DNA of 64,000 nt, from assembly GCA_963746185.1 (NCBI GenBank), contig CAVVAE010000001.1, positions 706,316-770,315 of the forward strand, given 5' to 3'. The translations under genes and the position numbers were made by a program. The notes beneath the pieces were generated by a model. That model saw nothing but the letters and a program-made list of their open reading frames with translations, searched no databases and was not told the DNA's origin. Source of the stretch: CAVVAE01 sp963746185. GTDB lineage: Bacteria > Actinomycetota > Actinomycetes > Propionibacteriales > Nocardioidaceae. Below are positions 34,122-41,840 of the stretch, in pieces (position 1 is the first letter of the stretch; every line of letters starts with the position of its first letter).

Positions 34122-35108
34122 ATGGGCAGAGTCACGATCGCAGCCGTGCAGGCGAGCTACGTCCTGATGAACCGCGACGCCACGATCGACCGGGTCGAGG
34201 AACTGACTTCCGGGGCCGTCGAACAGGGGGCGCAGCTCGTGGTGTTTCCCGAGGTCTTCGTTCCTGGAACGCCGATCTGGATCGACACGCGTCCGATTTG
34301 GGACGGCGACGAGGAATGGTTCGCCATGCTCGTGGAAAACGCGGTGGTCATCCCAAGCCCGGCGGTCGATCGACTTGCGATGATCGCCGACAAGCACAGC
34401 GTCTGGTTGGTCATCGGGGTTCAGGAGCGAGCGCCGAACGGATCAACGATCTACAACACGCTGTTGTACTTCTCGCCCGACGGTCAGCTCGTCGATCGCC
34501 ACCGCAAGCTCGTGCCGACCGGCTCAGAGCGCACGGTATGGGGCATGGGCGACGGGTCGACGCTACGGGTGGTGGACACCGAGCACGGCCGTATAGGAGG
34601 ACTGATTTGCTGGGAGAACTACATGCCTCTCGCCCGGTTCCACCTGTACGCCCAGGGCGTGGACATCTGGCTGGCGCCGACTCTCGCGCAGGGCGATGGC
34701 TGGATCGCGACTATGCAGCACCTTGCCCGGGAGAACCGGATGTATGTCGTGGGGGTGAACCCAGTCCTGCACGTCGATCACATCCCTGCAGACTTTCCCG
34801 ACCGCGAGCGGCTCGTCCCTGCCGCCTTCGTCGACGAGCACGGCCCCTGGATCGAGCCGGGGAACACTGTCATCTTCGGGCCCAACGGTGCGTTGCTTGG
34901 CGGACCCGTGCGCGAGGCCGAAGAGACGCTGGTCGCCGAACTCGATCTGACGGAGGTGGCGATGGCGCGCCGGTTCATGGACCCAACCGGTCACTACAAC
35001 CGACCCGACATCTTCCGGCTACTGGTGGACACGACCAGCCGCCAAGCCACCACCGCAACCTCCAGCGTCATCCAAGGCGACGGTGAGGACACCCGAGATG
35101 CTCCGTGA
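34122..35108 (+). CDS. Nitrilase-superfamily carbon-nitrogen hydrolase
   Basis: A 328-residue enzyme of the nitrilase branch. The catalytic triad is E44 (VVFPEVF), K129 (RHRKLVPTG) and C163 (LICWENYMPL). The Cys-Trp-Glu motif points to true nitrilases, which convert nitriles to carboxylic acids and ammonia, rather than amidases. The ATG follows AAAGGAAG. It is flanked by two cupin-type genes, one divergent and one convergent. The natural nitrile is unknown. Confidence 0.9.
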   Translation: MGRVTIAAVQASYVLMNRDATIDRVEELTSGAVEQGAQLVVFPEVFVPGTPIWIDTRPIWDGDEEWFAMLVENAVVIPSPAVDRLAMIADKHSVWLVIGVQERAPNGSTIYNTLLYFSPDGQLVDRHRKLVPTGSERTVWGMGDGSTLRVVDTEHGRIGGLICWENYMPLARFHLYAQGVDIWLAPTLAQGDGWIATMQHLARENRMYVVGVNPVLHVDHIPADFPDRERLVPAAFVDEHGPWIEPGNTVIFGPNGALLGGPVREAEETLVAELDLTEVAMARRFMDPTGHYNRPDIFRLLVDTTSRQATTATSSVIQGDGEDTRDAP

Positions 35109-35141
35109 CGCTCTATTTGCTCTGTATGCGGGCCCGCGCGC

Positions 35142-35154
35142 GCGGATCGCGGCA
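35142..35154. repeat. Copy a of dispersed intergenic repeat
   Basis: GCGGATCGCGGCA between the nitrilase and cupin stops. The same 13-mer occurs at 35603 and 37335, and close variants at 38329 and 39265. Confidence 0.45.
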
Positions 35155-35191
35155 GATCCGGTTGGAACCCTCGAGTCGAGCCGGCGCCGAG

Positions 35192-35539
35192 TCAGGAAGG
35201 CTGTGGACCTAACCCTCCAATGCCCGCTGCCGGGGGACCCGCGCTCTCCTTCAGCTCAACGAACAGGACATTCGTAGGGGTGTTCCCAATGTTTTCGCCG
35301 TGGTGTTCCTGCGCTGGCAGCCAACCGACGGTACCTGCACCAAGTTCCACGTCTCGCTGAACGGCCCCAGAAACCAACCGCCTTCTGAAGGTGCTCAACG
35401 TGTACATGACGCTGTCGGGATGCTGATGCGGAGTCGTCTTGTCGCCCGGCTGATCCGAGTACTCAAGCACTCGAACTCGATCGTTCTCGAAAAGGACTTT
35501 GTAGTGCTCCGGGTTACTAGAAACTGGATCGAGGCTCAT
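35192..35539 (-). CDS. Small cupin protein
   Basis: A 115-residue single-domain cupin. 'YKVLFENDRVRVLEYSDQPGDKTTPHQHPDSVMYTL' and later 'GTVGWLPAQEHHGENIG' are the family pattern, with His ligands in HQHPD. The start is uncertain: ATG at 35539 gives 'MSLDPVSSNPEHY', while an upstream ATG at 35551 adds four residues. Neither has a clear ribosome binding site. Metal-dependent function unknown. Confidence 0.8.
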   Translation of the reverse strand: MSLDPVSSNPEHYKVLFENDRVRVLEYSDQPGDKTTPHQHPDSVMYTLSTFRRRLVSGAVQRDVELGAGTVGWLPAQEHHGENIGNTPTNVLFVELKESAGPPAAGIGGLGPQPS

Positions 35540-35602
35540 GCGGCCAAGCATGTCAGGCTGAACTGGGATCTTCCCGGCCGTCCCTCAATTCAGCATGACA
35601 GC

Positions 35603-35615
35603 GCGGATCGCGGCA
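35603..35615. repeat. Copy b of dispersed intergenic repeat
   Basis: GCGGATCGCGGCA, identical to the copies at 35142 and 37335, upstream of the small cupin gene. Confidence 0.45.
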
Positions 35616-35624
35616 GGAGCGGAT

Positions 35625-35655
35625 GGCCGCGCAGCGGACGGACGGCCGCGCAGCG
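35625..35655. repeat. Short tandem repeat, period 19
   Basis: GGCCGCGCAGCG occurs at 35625-35636 and 35644-35655, spaced 19 bases, in the gap between the cupin and LLM genes. The ~200-base gap holds no gene. Confidence 0.45.
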
Positions 35656-35738
35656 CCATCGAGGTCCAGGCGGCCGGTCGCTGCCCGGCTGCTCAGTCGG
35701 GTGGTCTTCCGTGGGCCCCGGCGATCGGCCCTTTCTGG

Positions 35739-36638
35739 TCAGACGGCCGGGGCGGCACGGAGTTCGGGGACGAGGGTGGACATGACTTCCTCGAAGACAG
35801 CGTCCTCATGGGTCGCCTGCCCATCCCAGTTGCGCGGCCAATAGAGCACGAACTCGTCTACCCCGATCGCCTGGTAGCGCTCGACCATCTCGCGGAACCC
35901 ATCCACCGAGGCCCATGGGGTCAGGGGTGGGTAGCACACCAGCGAGTGCCGGATCGACCGCACATCGCGTCCACGCGCCTCACACAACTCGGCGAGCAGC
36001 TCCGCGCGTTCGCGTGTCACCCGGTAGAACTGGTCCTCGGAGTCGATCCCGGACCCGCCCCATGAGTTCCAGCCGTCGGCGAACTCGGCTGCGATCCCCA
36101 GCATCTTCGGCCCGTGTGCGGCCACCGTGATCGGCGGCCGCGGGCGCTGCGGTGGGAGAGGGATCGTCTCGGCTTCCTCACAGCGGTAGAACTCACCCTC
36201 ATAGGTGGTGACCTCCTGCCGTAGCAGCAAGTCGGTGAGCTCGACGAACTCACGAAACCGCCTCACCCGTTCCCCCGGAGACCAGTCGACGCCCACCTGC
36301 GCCGCGCCAGCGGACGGGTCACCGACACCCAGGGCGAGCTCGGCTCGACCGTCCGACATGTGATCCACCGTCATCGTCGCCTTGGCCAACGTCACAGGGC
36401 TGCGGAAGTAGAGGCTCGAGATCAGCGTCCCCACCCGGATCACTGACGTGCTCAAGGCCAGGTCCACCAGCGTCGCGGGACCGTCGAAGATGGGATGTCG
36501 GCCACGGTCCGGCTCGACCACCGTGTCGACGTTCCACATCACGTCGAAGCCCAGCTCCTCGGCTCGTCTCCACCGCTCGCGCAAGTCGACCAGCGGGAGG
36601 TGCTGGTACTGGTAGGCGCAGAATCGCAGCTCAGCCAC
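35739..36638 (-). CDS. LLM-class flavin-dependent oxidoreductase
   Basis: A 299-residue TIM-barrel protein of the luciferase-like monooxygenase/F420-dependent reductase class. Segments include 'FCAYQYQHLPLVDLRERW', 'GRAELALGVGDPSAG', 'RPRPPITVAAHGPKMLGIA' and 'FADGWNSWG'. The GTG at 36638 is chosen because GGAGGAGG lies eight bases upstream; an upstream in-frame ATG lacks this. It uses FMN or F420 as cofactor; the substrate is unknown. The gene is single. Confidence 0.88.
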   Translation of the reverse strand: MAELRFCAYQYQHLPLVDLRERWRRAEELGFDVMWNVDTVVEPDRGRHPIFDGPATLVDLALSTSVIRVGTLISSLYFRSPVTLAKATMTVDHMSDGRAELALGVGDPSAGAAQVGVDWSPGERVRRFREFVELTDLLLRQEVTTYEGEFYRCEEAETIPLPPQRPRPPITVAAHGPKMLGIAAEFADGWNSWGGSGIDSEDQFYRVTRERAELLAELCEARGRDVRSIRHSLVCYPPLTPWASVDGFREMVERYQAIGVDEFVLYWPRNWDGQATHEDAVFEEVMSTLVPELRAAPAV

Positions 36639-36703
36639 GACAACATCCTCCTCCCCACGACGGCTCACCACCACAGCCGCGGCGGCGACCCGCCCGCCAT
36701 GAC

Positions 36704-36727
36704 CGCTCATCGGCATGTGCGGACGTT
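36704..36727. repeat. Direct repeat, left copy
   Basis: CGCTCATCGGCATGTG followed by CGGACGTT. The 14-mer CGCTCATCGGCATG recurs at 38310 and 39301. Together with the 38310 copy it flanks a ~1.6-kb segment of small genes. Confidence 0.5.
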
Positions 36728-36729
36728 AA

Positions 36730-36981
36730 TCAAGGCAGGCCCAACTCGGCGGCAAGCGCGCGGTCATCAGCAAAATAGTTAAGACCGTCGCCGTCACCAA
36801 CGCCCAATCGACATCGAGAGTCTTGAACCCATCTGAGTACACCAACCGGGGCAGCCTCGACATCGAGTTCGCGTGGTGCGACGAGGAAGGCCTCATCTGG
36901 CGGGTTGGCTACGAGCACTGCCGCAGGGACCCACAACTCGTCAAAGCCGACGAACGACTGCGCATCGTCAAGAAGCGACAC
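36730..36981 (-). CDS. Small hypothetical protein, uncertain
   Basis: 83 residues, 'DELWVPAAVLVANPPDEAF' and 'DGDGLNYFADDRALAAELG'. The composition looks protein-like and acidic, but I recognise no family and no ribosome binding site is clear. It may be a fragment of a larger lost gene. Confidence 0.3.
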   Translation of the reverse strand: MSLLDDAQSFVGFDELWVPAAVLVANPPDEAFLVAPRELDVEAAPVGVLRWVQDSRCRLGVGDGDGLNYFADDRALAAELGLP

Positions 36982-37329
36982 GGTAGCGACACCCGGAGAT
37001 CACCAACGGGGACATGGAAATCGCCCACTCTGGATCGCCTGGGCGTCTGGTTTCGACCCACGGCATGTCCGAGACATGTCTGTCGCTGTCGATGGAACTG
37101 ATCAGAACTTATGAAGTCGAGCAATCGCGGCTCGGTGTTGCTCAAGCCAATCTCGAACCGAAAGATCGGCGAGTCGGCCACTGTGACCTTCTGGCTGAAC
37201 GATGCCTACCCTCCGGGCCGGAGGGGCCGGTTGGAACTGGACCGTCGTGGTTTGTCCAGTCCCAGTCATGCGGGATGGCTCGGACTCTACCGGCACAACG
37301 ATGCCGACGAGTATCCGCTCGTCGGCAGA
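36982..37329. other. 348-base stretch without a supported gene
   Basis: Several short frames are open on both strands, but none shows a family signature or clear start. The sequence is less GC-rich than the core block. It lies inside the segment bounded by the 36704 and 38310 repeats. Confidence 0.5.
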
Positions 37330-37542
37330 TCAGCGCGGATCGCGGCATGTCAGGACGTCCCACAAGGGGAAGTTGTCTGGCATGAACGTAGACGCATCGA
37401 ACAGTTCGAGACCGACTAGGCGGCCATCGAGGTCCAGGTCGAGATTCAGCGTCCTCTCGCCGACCTGGACAGGGACTGTCTGGATTCCGCCAGCATGCTG
37501 TGCGGCAAGCGTGATGTACGCACAGTCAACCTCACGATCCAT
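37330..37542 (-). CDS. DUF2283 protein
   Basis: A 70-residue protein matching DUF2283: 'REVDCAYITLA' at the start and 'LDLDLDGRLVGLELFDAST' in the centre. Family function unknown. The last codons and stop lie inside a copy of the dispersed repeat (37335-37349), so the C-terminus may have been altered by that repeat. The start has no strong ribosome binding site. Confidence 0.7.
   Translation of the reverse strand: MDREVDCAYITLAAQHAGGIQTVPVQVGERTLNLDLDLDGRLVGLELFDASTFMPDNFPLWDVLTCRDPR
37335..37349. repeat. Copy c of dispersed intergenic repeat
   Basis: GCGGATCGCGGCATG, overlapping the 3' end of the DUF2283 gene. It is followed by TCAGGACGT, similar to AGCGGACGT after the copy at 38329. Confidence 0.45.
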
Positions 37543-37658
37543 ACTGACAGTGACAGTGACCTCGCGTTGTCATGCGTCGCGTCGTTCATGGATCGAGACC
37601 ATACGCGTTGAATCCATCGCCGCGCAGATGGTCGAGCACATCGCGGCATGGGACTGCC

Positions 37659-38264
37659 TCAAGTGCGCCAGTCGTCCGGCAACGCCAGAGGTACTTGCCA
37701 GGCCGGGTCCGGTTTGAACGCCCGCCAATCGCCGACAGAGGACATCAGCACCTCTGGACCGCTCAACAGGCCAACGACAGCATCGCGGGCAACTATGAGA
37801 TCCACTGCGTCTAGATGAGTGGTGCCGAGGGCCGCCACCGCTTCGTCGGCATCCTTCCAACTGTGATCACCACTGGCGTCGACGATGAGGTCCAGGTGCA
37901 GGTCCACGGAATCGACGAAGTGACCAACGCGCGTCTTGCGAGTCTCCAAGTTGATGTACCAGCAGGCGAACCCACCGTCCTCGTCCCAGAAGTGGAGTAC
38001 CTGAAAGGGCTCGCCATAGGGGATCACACGTAGCACCGAACCCTTCCAGGTCGAGGCGGCGTTGAACAGCGGTCCACGGAAGCGTTCATGCAGGGGAAGG
38101 TGGCGCGGGTCCCGCCCGTCGGCGGTAGCCCAGTAGCGGATTTCCGTTCCGCTGGGAGTCCAGCCGACCACCTCCTGATCGTTGTCCTTTACGACATGCA
38201 TCGGCAGCACGGCTTGCACGGTGCCATCTGAATAGCGGTACCTGAGCACTCGGACGTTGTCCAT
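37659..38264 (-). CDS. DUF402 protein
   Basis: A 201-residue DUF402 protein. The family core is 'VLHFWDEDGGFACWYINLE' followed by 'HFVDSVDLHLDLIVDASG' and 'WKDADE'. Some DUF402 relatives are nucleoside phosphatases or RNA-binding factors, but the function of this one is unknown. The ATG at 38264 gives a family-like start; a TTG at 38300 adds 12 residues and is an alternative. Divergent from the DUF4386 gene. Confidence 0.78.
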   Translation of the reverse strand: MDNVRVLRYRYSDGTVQAVLPMHVVKDNDQEVVGWTPSGTEIRYWATADGRDPRHLPLHERFRGPLFNAASTWKGSVLRVIPYGEPFQVLHFWDEDGGFACWYINLETRKTRVGHFVDSVDLHLDLIVDASGDHSWKDADEAVAALGTTHLDAVDLIVARDAVVGLLSGPEVLMSSVGDWRAFKPDPAWQVPLALPDDWRT

Positions 38265-38309
38265 GTAGGACAGAGTCTCGTGGACGGTTCGCAGAACCAA
38301 ACGAACACC

Positions 38310-38353
38310 CGCTCATCGGCATGTCCGCGCGGATCACGGCATGAGCGGACGTT
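38310..38353. repeat. Compound repeat, right copy
   Basis: Contains CGCTCATCGGCATG (38310-38323), then GCGGATCACGGCATG (38329-38343), then AGCGGACGTT. It looks like the 36704 repeat with a ~20-base internal insertion ending in a second CGGCATG. It lies between divergent DUF402 and DUF4386 genes. Confidence 0.5.
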
Positions 38354-38436
38354 CACAGCGCGCAAACTCTGTGGGACTCCGCTCGGATGCATGGCTACTA
38401 TCAGATGGTTCCTCACCGTATGCCTTGGAGGTAAGC

Positions 38437-39177
38437 ATGGATCTGCGACGGACCGGCCAGATCTTTGGGTGGCTATTTATCGGCACCTTCGTGACGAGCA
38501 TCCCGGCGCGTCTTCTCTTCATTGACGGCGCAGGCGCGAGTTGGACCAACATGCACTTCGTTAGCCAAGACGCCTCGTCATCGAGCCTGAAGCTGGGTGC
38601 CCTCCTTGAGTTCGGCCTGATTGTCACCCAGATCGGAACCGCTGTGGTGCTCTTCCGGCTTGGCCGCCGGCAAAACGAAGCGATAGCACTTGGCTATGTC
38701 ACCGCTCGCATCATGGAGTCCGTCTTCGCCGCTATCGGTCTCATCAGCATGCTCTCGGTGGTGTCCGTGTTGAGCGCGTTGAACGGAGCCGACGGCAGCG
38801 AAGCGATCGCACTACAAGTCCAAGGCAACAGCCTGGTGCATACCTACGAGTGGGCGTTCGAATGGGGCCCGGGGCTCGTAGCCGGGATCGGCAACGGCCT
38901 GCTGCTCGGATACCTCATGTACAGATCGGCCCTCGTTCCCCCGCGCCTAGCCCTGTTGGGCTTGATCGGTGGGCCTCTCCTGATCCTCTCCTTCCTGATG
39001 ATCTTGATGGGCGTCTACAAGAACGGGGAGGGACCTTCCGGCCTCCTGACGCTTCCAGAGGCCGCGTGGGAGCTCTCGCTCGGCGTCTACTGCGCGTGGA
39101 AAGGCTTCCGGTTATCGAGTCCCATTGCTCACGCACCTGGCGACGGCGGCAACGTGTTGTCCGGCTCAGACCGATGA
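38437..39177 (+). CDS. DUF4386 membrane protein
   Basis: A 246-residue protein with about six membrane segments. The opening 'RRTGQIFGWLFIGTFVTSI' and 'GYVTARIMESVFAAIGLISML' match DUF4386. Function unknown. The ATG follows TTGGAGG closely and is preferred over an upstream ATG lying in the repeat at 38341. Length is normal for the family. Confidence 0.85.
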   Translation: MDLRRTGQIFGWLFIGTFVTSIPARLLFIDGAGASWTNMHFVSQDASSSSLKLGALLEFGLIVTQIGTAVVLFRLGRRQNEAIALGYVTARIMESVFAAIGLISMLSVVSVLSALNGADGSEAIALQVQGNSLVHTYEWAFEWGPGLVAGIGNGLLLGYLMYRSALVPPRLALLGLIGGPLLILSFLMILMGVYKNGEGPSGLLTLPEAAWELSLGVYCAWKGFRLSSPIAHAPGDGGNVLSGSDR

Positions 39178-39264
39178 GCGCCACTCACTCCGGCACCATC
39201 AGCGAGCTGATGGGACGACGTTAGGCCCTTCGGAGTTGTGGCGACCGCTCTTCGGCAGAAGGAC

Positions 39265-39320
39265 GCGCTGATCGCGGAAGATCGGAGGTTGAGAAGGGCA
39301 CGCTCATCGGCATGACAGGA
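39265..39320. repeat. Degenerate repeat copies between converging genes
   Basis: GCGCTGATCGCGGAAG (39265-39280) and CGCTCATCGGCATGACAGGA (39301-39320) are variants of the two repeat types at 38310-38353. They fill the gap between the DUF4386 and PhyH genes. Confidence 0.4.
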
Positions 39321-39322
39321 AA

Positions 39323-40147
39323 CTACGGTCCAGCGCCGATGATGGGGTTGGAGTCCGACACTGCCGGATCGCCGGGCTTGAGGCCTGGCAGCCACGACTT
39401 GAGATCTTCACCTTGTACGGGGTTTGCGGGCTCCCGCACTGTCAGGCCGTCGGCGAACCAGATGATGGTCATCACCGGGCGCATGCGATCGGACGTGTTG
39501 GGCAAGGCTCGGTGGACAGTCCACCCGGAGTGGAACGTCGCGTCGCCGGCGTTCATGGGCTCCGGAGTGGTCTGGGGGTAGCGGCCGTCAGAAAGCAGGT
39601 CCTCGAAGAACTCGTCGGAGGCATCGGAGATCGTGATATCGCTCAGCGGGCCAGACTTGTGCGACCCGGAGGCGAACGACACTTGCCCCATGTCTGGCGT
39701 GACGTCGTCCAGGGGCATCCACATGGTGAGGCACTTGCTGCCGTCGAGTGGCCAGTACATGGCGTCCTGGTGCCATGGCGTGCGTCCGCCGCCTGGCTCT
39801 TTGAACAGTGCCTGGTCGTGGTACAGGCGAACGCGGTCTACGCCAAGTAGCTGCGCTGCAATCCCGCCGAAGCGCTGTGCATGCACGAAGGACGCTACCG
39901 ATGGATCCTGCCGCCAGAGGTTGATCACCTGGAGGAAGGCTTTCCCGTAGGTCTCTCGTTCCTCGAGAGGTCGCGACTCTTGGCTGAGCCGATGGGTCAC
40001 GTCCGCGATCGCATCTCGGTACGGGGCAACCTCCTGTTCCGAGGCGACCTCTCGCAGCAGCATATGCCCGGCAGTTGCGAATTGATCAACTTCGGTCGCA
40101 GTCACCGGACTCGCGTTGGACAGGTCTGGCAGTGGGAACGGGTTCAT
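39323..40147 (-). CDS. Phytanoyl-CoA dioxygenase (PhyH) family protein
   Basis: A 274-residue Fe(II)/2-oxoglutarate-dependent oxygenase. The iron facial triad is H126-x-D128 (WHQDAMYWPL) and H212 (WTVHRALPN). The PhyH-like opening 'VDQFATAGHMLLREVAS' is present. It hydroxylates an unknown substrate. The start overlaps the HIT gene stop by four bases, so the two genes form an operon. Confidence 0.88.
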   Translation of the reverse strand: MNPFPLPDLSNASPVTATEVDQFATAGHMLLREVASEQEVAPYRDAIADVTHRLSQESRPLEERETYGKAFLQVINLWRQDPSVASFVHAQRFGGIAAQLLGVDRVRLYHDQALFKEPGGGRTPWHQDAMYWPLDGSKCLTMWMPLDDVTPDMGQVSFASGSHKSGPLSDITISDASDEFFEDLLSDGRYPQTTPEPMNAGDATFHSGWTVHRALPNTSDRMRPVMTIIWFADGLTVREPANPVQGEDLKSWLPGLKPGDPAVSDSNPIIGAGP

Positions 40148-40611
40148 GTCGGCCTTCCTGTGACGTTCGACTGAGGGATCGCATCTTTGATCGCGTGCGC
40201 GTCGCTGTCGAGGAGCGACCTCTCGCGTTCCTCCTCATCGGGAAGGATGGTCCAGCCGTCTCCTGCGTAGCGAGGGATGACGTGAAGGTGGAAGTGGAAG
40301 ACCGTCTGGAAGGCGACTTCGCCGTCACAGACGAAAATGTTGATCCCTCCGCAGCGCATGTCGGAGCGTCGTAAAGCTCGTGCCATGTCGTGACCGACCG
40401 ACCACACGTGAGCGCTCGTGGCTACGTCGAGGTCTTCGAGGCCCACCGCGTGCTTGCGTGGCGCGACGAGAAGATGGCCGGGTGTGACGGGGTGCAGGGC
40501 CATGAAGACCACCACGGCCTCGTCCTCATACACCACACTGGCCTCGGCCCGTCGCGCCCCAATGGCGCAGAAGATGCACCCCTGCTCCGCCGATGTCGCG
40601 TTCTGTGTCAT
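40144..40611 (-). CDS. HIT-family hydrolase
   Basis: A 155-residue histidine-triad protein. The catalytic triad motif is H106-x-H108-x-H110 (FHFHLHVIPR). The N-terminal 'CIFCAIGARRAEASVVYED' has a possible zinc Cys pair, and 'LVAPRKHAVGLEDL' is typical. Such proteins hydrolyse nucleoside-phosphate linkages. It is upstream of and coupled to the PhyH gene, a pairing whose meaning is not obvious. Confidence 0.9.
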   Translation of the reverse strand: MTQNATSAEQGCIFCAIGARRAEASVVYEDEAVVVFMALHPVTPGHLLVAPRKHAVGLEDLDVATSAHVWSVGHDMARALRRSDMRCGGINIFVCDGEVAFQTVFHFHLHVIPRYAGDGWTILPDEEERERSLLDSDAHAIKDAIPQSNVTGRPT

Positions 40612-40750
40612 GCGCGCAATGGTCCCAGTGCGTCCAGACAGGTGCTACTCAGTTGATGCCTGAGCCTGTGGCTGCTGTCGATGTTTTCGGCAAGATCGGC
40701 TTTAGCGGTGTGCCTCGGTCCCAACGGGAGTCAGCCCCTAAGGTCGAGGC

Positions 40751-41404
40751 ATGAACAGGTCGCTTACCGGCCTCACCGGCCTTGGCTTCGTAGTCGTCTA
40801 CTTCTCCTACATGGTTCTGTTGAATCCCCCTGATATCGCTGTCTCCAGCCAGGACGCCGTGGACTACTGGGCGGACTCAGGGAACCAGGCACGATCGATC
40901 ATCGAGGCGACCCTCTGCGGGTTTGCAGTGATTTTGCTGGTCGGCTTTGTGGTTGGTCTCGCCCAAAGGCTCGAAGAGGCGGGTGCCTTGCCCGCGGCGC
41001 ACGGTTTGCGTATCGGCGGCGGCGTGACAGCCACGTTGCTCCTGATGGGCGGCGCTCTGTTCGCGGCCCCCGCCCTTGCTCTCGCGCTCAACAACGAGTC
41101 GGTGCCGATGGACGACGAACTTGGCCTTGCAATCCGTGCATCGTCATTCGTGGCCCACCCGGTCATGCTGTGGTTCGTCGGGTTCGGGGCTGCGGTCGTG
41201 GTCGCCGCGGCAACAGCTGGCGGCCGTGCACTCGGCTGGCGGCGTTGGACGCTCGCTGTCGGCGTCATCCTGGTCGTATTGCTGCTCGCGCCGCTCGTCT
41301 TCTTCGGACTGATGATCTTCCTGCTGTGGACAGCAGTGGTCTCGATCTGGATGCTGCTGTCGAAGTCGGATCGTCCTTCCGTTCAGGGCACGGCTGGCGG
41401 CTAG
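40751..41404 (+). CDS. Membrane protein, function unknown
   Basis: A 217-residue protein with about five membrane segments: 'GLGFVVVYFSYMVLL', 'LCGFAVILLVGFVVGLA', 'GVTATLLLMGGALFAAPALALAL', 'FVGFGAAVVVAAATA' and a long C-terminal segment. It is rich in Ala/Leu/Val. I do not recognise a family. The gene is single, between the HIT gene and the tRNA. Confidence 0.6.
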   Translation: MNRSLTGLTGLGFVVVYFSYMVLLNPPDIAVSSQDAVDYWADSGNQARSIIEATLCGFAVILLVGFVVGLAQRLEEAGALPAAHGLRIGGGVTATLLLMGGALFAAPALALALNNESVPMDDELGLAIRASSFVAHPVMLWFVGFGAAVVVAAATAGGRALGWRRWTLAVGVILVVLLLAPLVFFGLMIFLLWTAVVSIWMLLSKSDRPSVQGTAGG

Positions 41405-41542
41405 ACCAACTGGCCAAACGGAAACCCAGCGGAGCACCAGCCGGACGAACTCGCCCCGTGCACCACCGGAATCGGTCAACATGGAGTTGATTCGGGGTCA
41501 TCCCGGACGAGAGCGCCCGCGGTCGATCCGGCGCATGAAAGC

Positions 41543-41573
41543 GGCTCTGACCTGCGATGAGAGAGTCAGAGCC
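41543..41573 (-). terminator. Hairpin downstream of tRNA-Pro
   Basis: GGCTCTGAC and GTCAGAGCC form a perfect 9-bp stem with a 13-base loop, seven bases past the 3' end of the minus-strand tRNA. Probable terminator. Confidence 0.7.
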
Positions 41574-41579
41574 GGTCGG

Positions 41580-41653
<74 letters not shown>

Positions 41654-41840
41654 ATGCCTCACCCAAACCGTGCGAATGCGCGGTGCCGAGCGAGGCTGCG
41701 ACAGCCTACCCCAGCGCCTGACGCCACAGCCAAACCGCCCGCCGCCTCACGTCGTCCCCAGCACGACAACGGCTCAGTCGTCATCCACAGGCCTGTTTGA
41801 CGGAGCAAAACTGTCCGCACCGTGACATAGATTCGAACAC

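Noticed and set aside
33888..34397. Long N-terminal extension of the cupin-TPR frame
   Set aside because: It runs antisense to the nitrilase gene, is not cupin-like, and the internal ATG at 33887 gives a family-like start.
37102..37419. Overlapping short frames on both strands
   Set aside because: None has a recognisable family, ribosome binding site or convincing composition.
35100..39320. CRISPR array
   Set aside because: The short repeats are irregularly spaced, degenerate and intergenic, without uniform spacers or cas genes.
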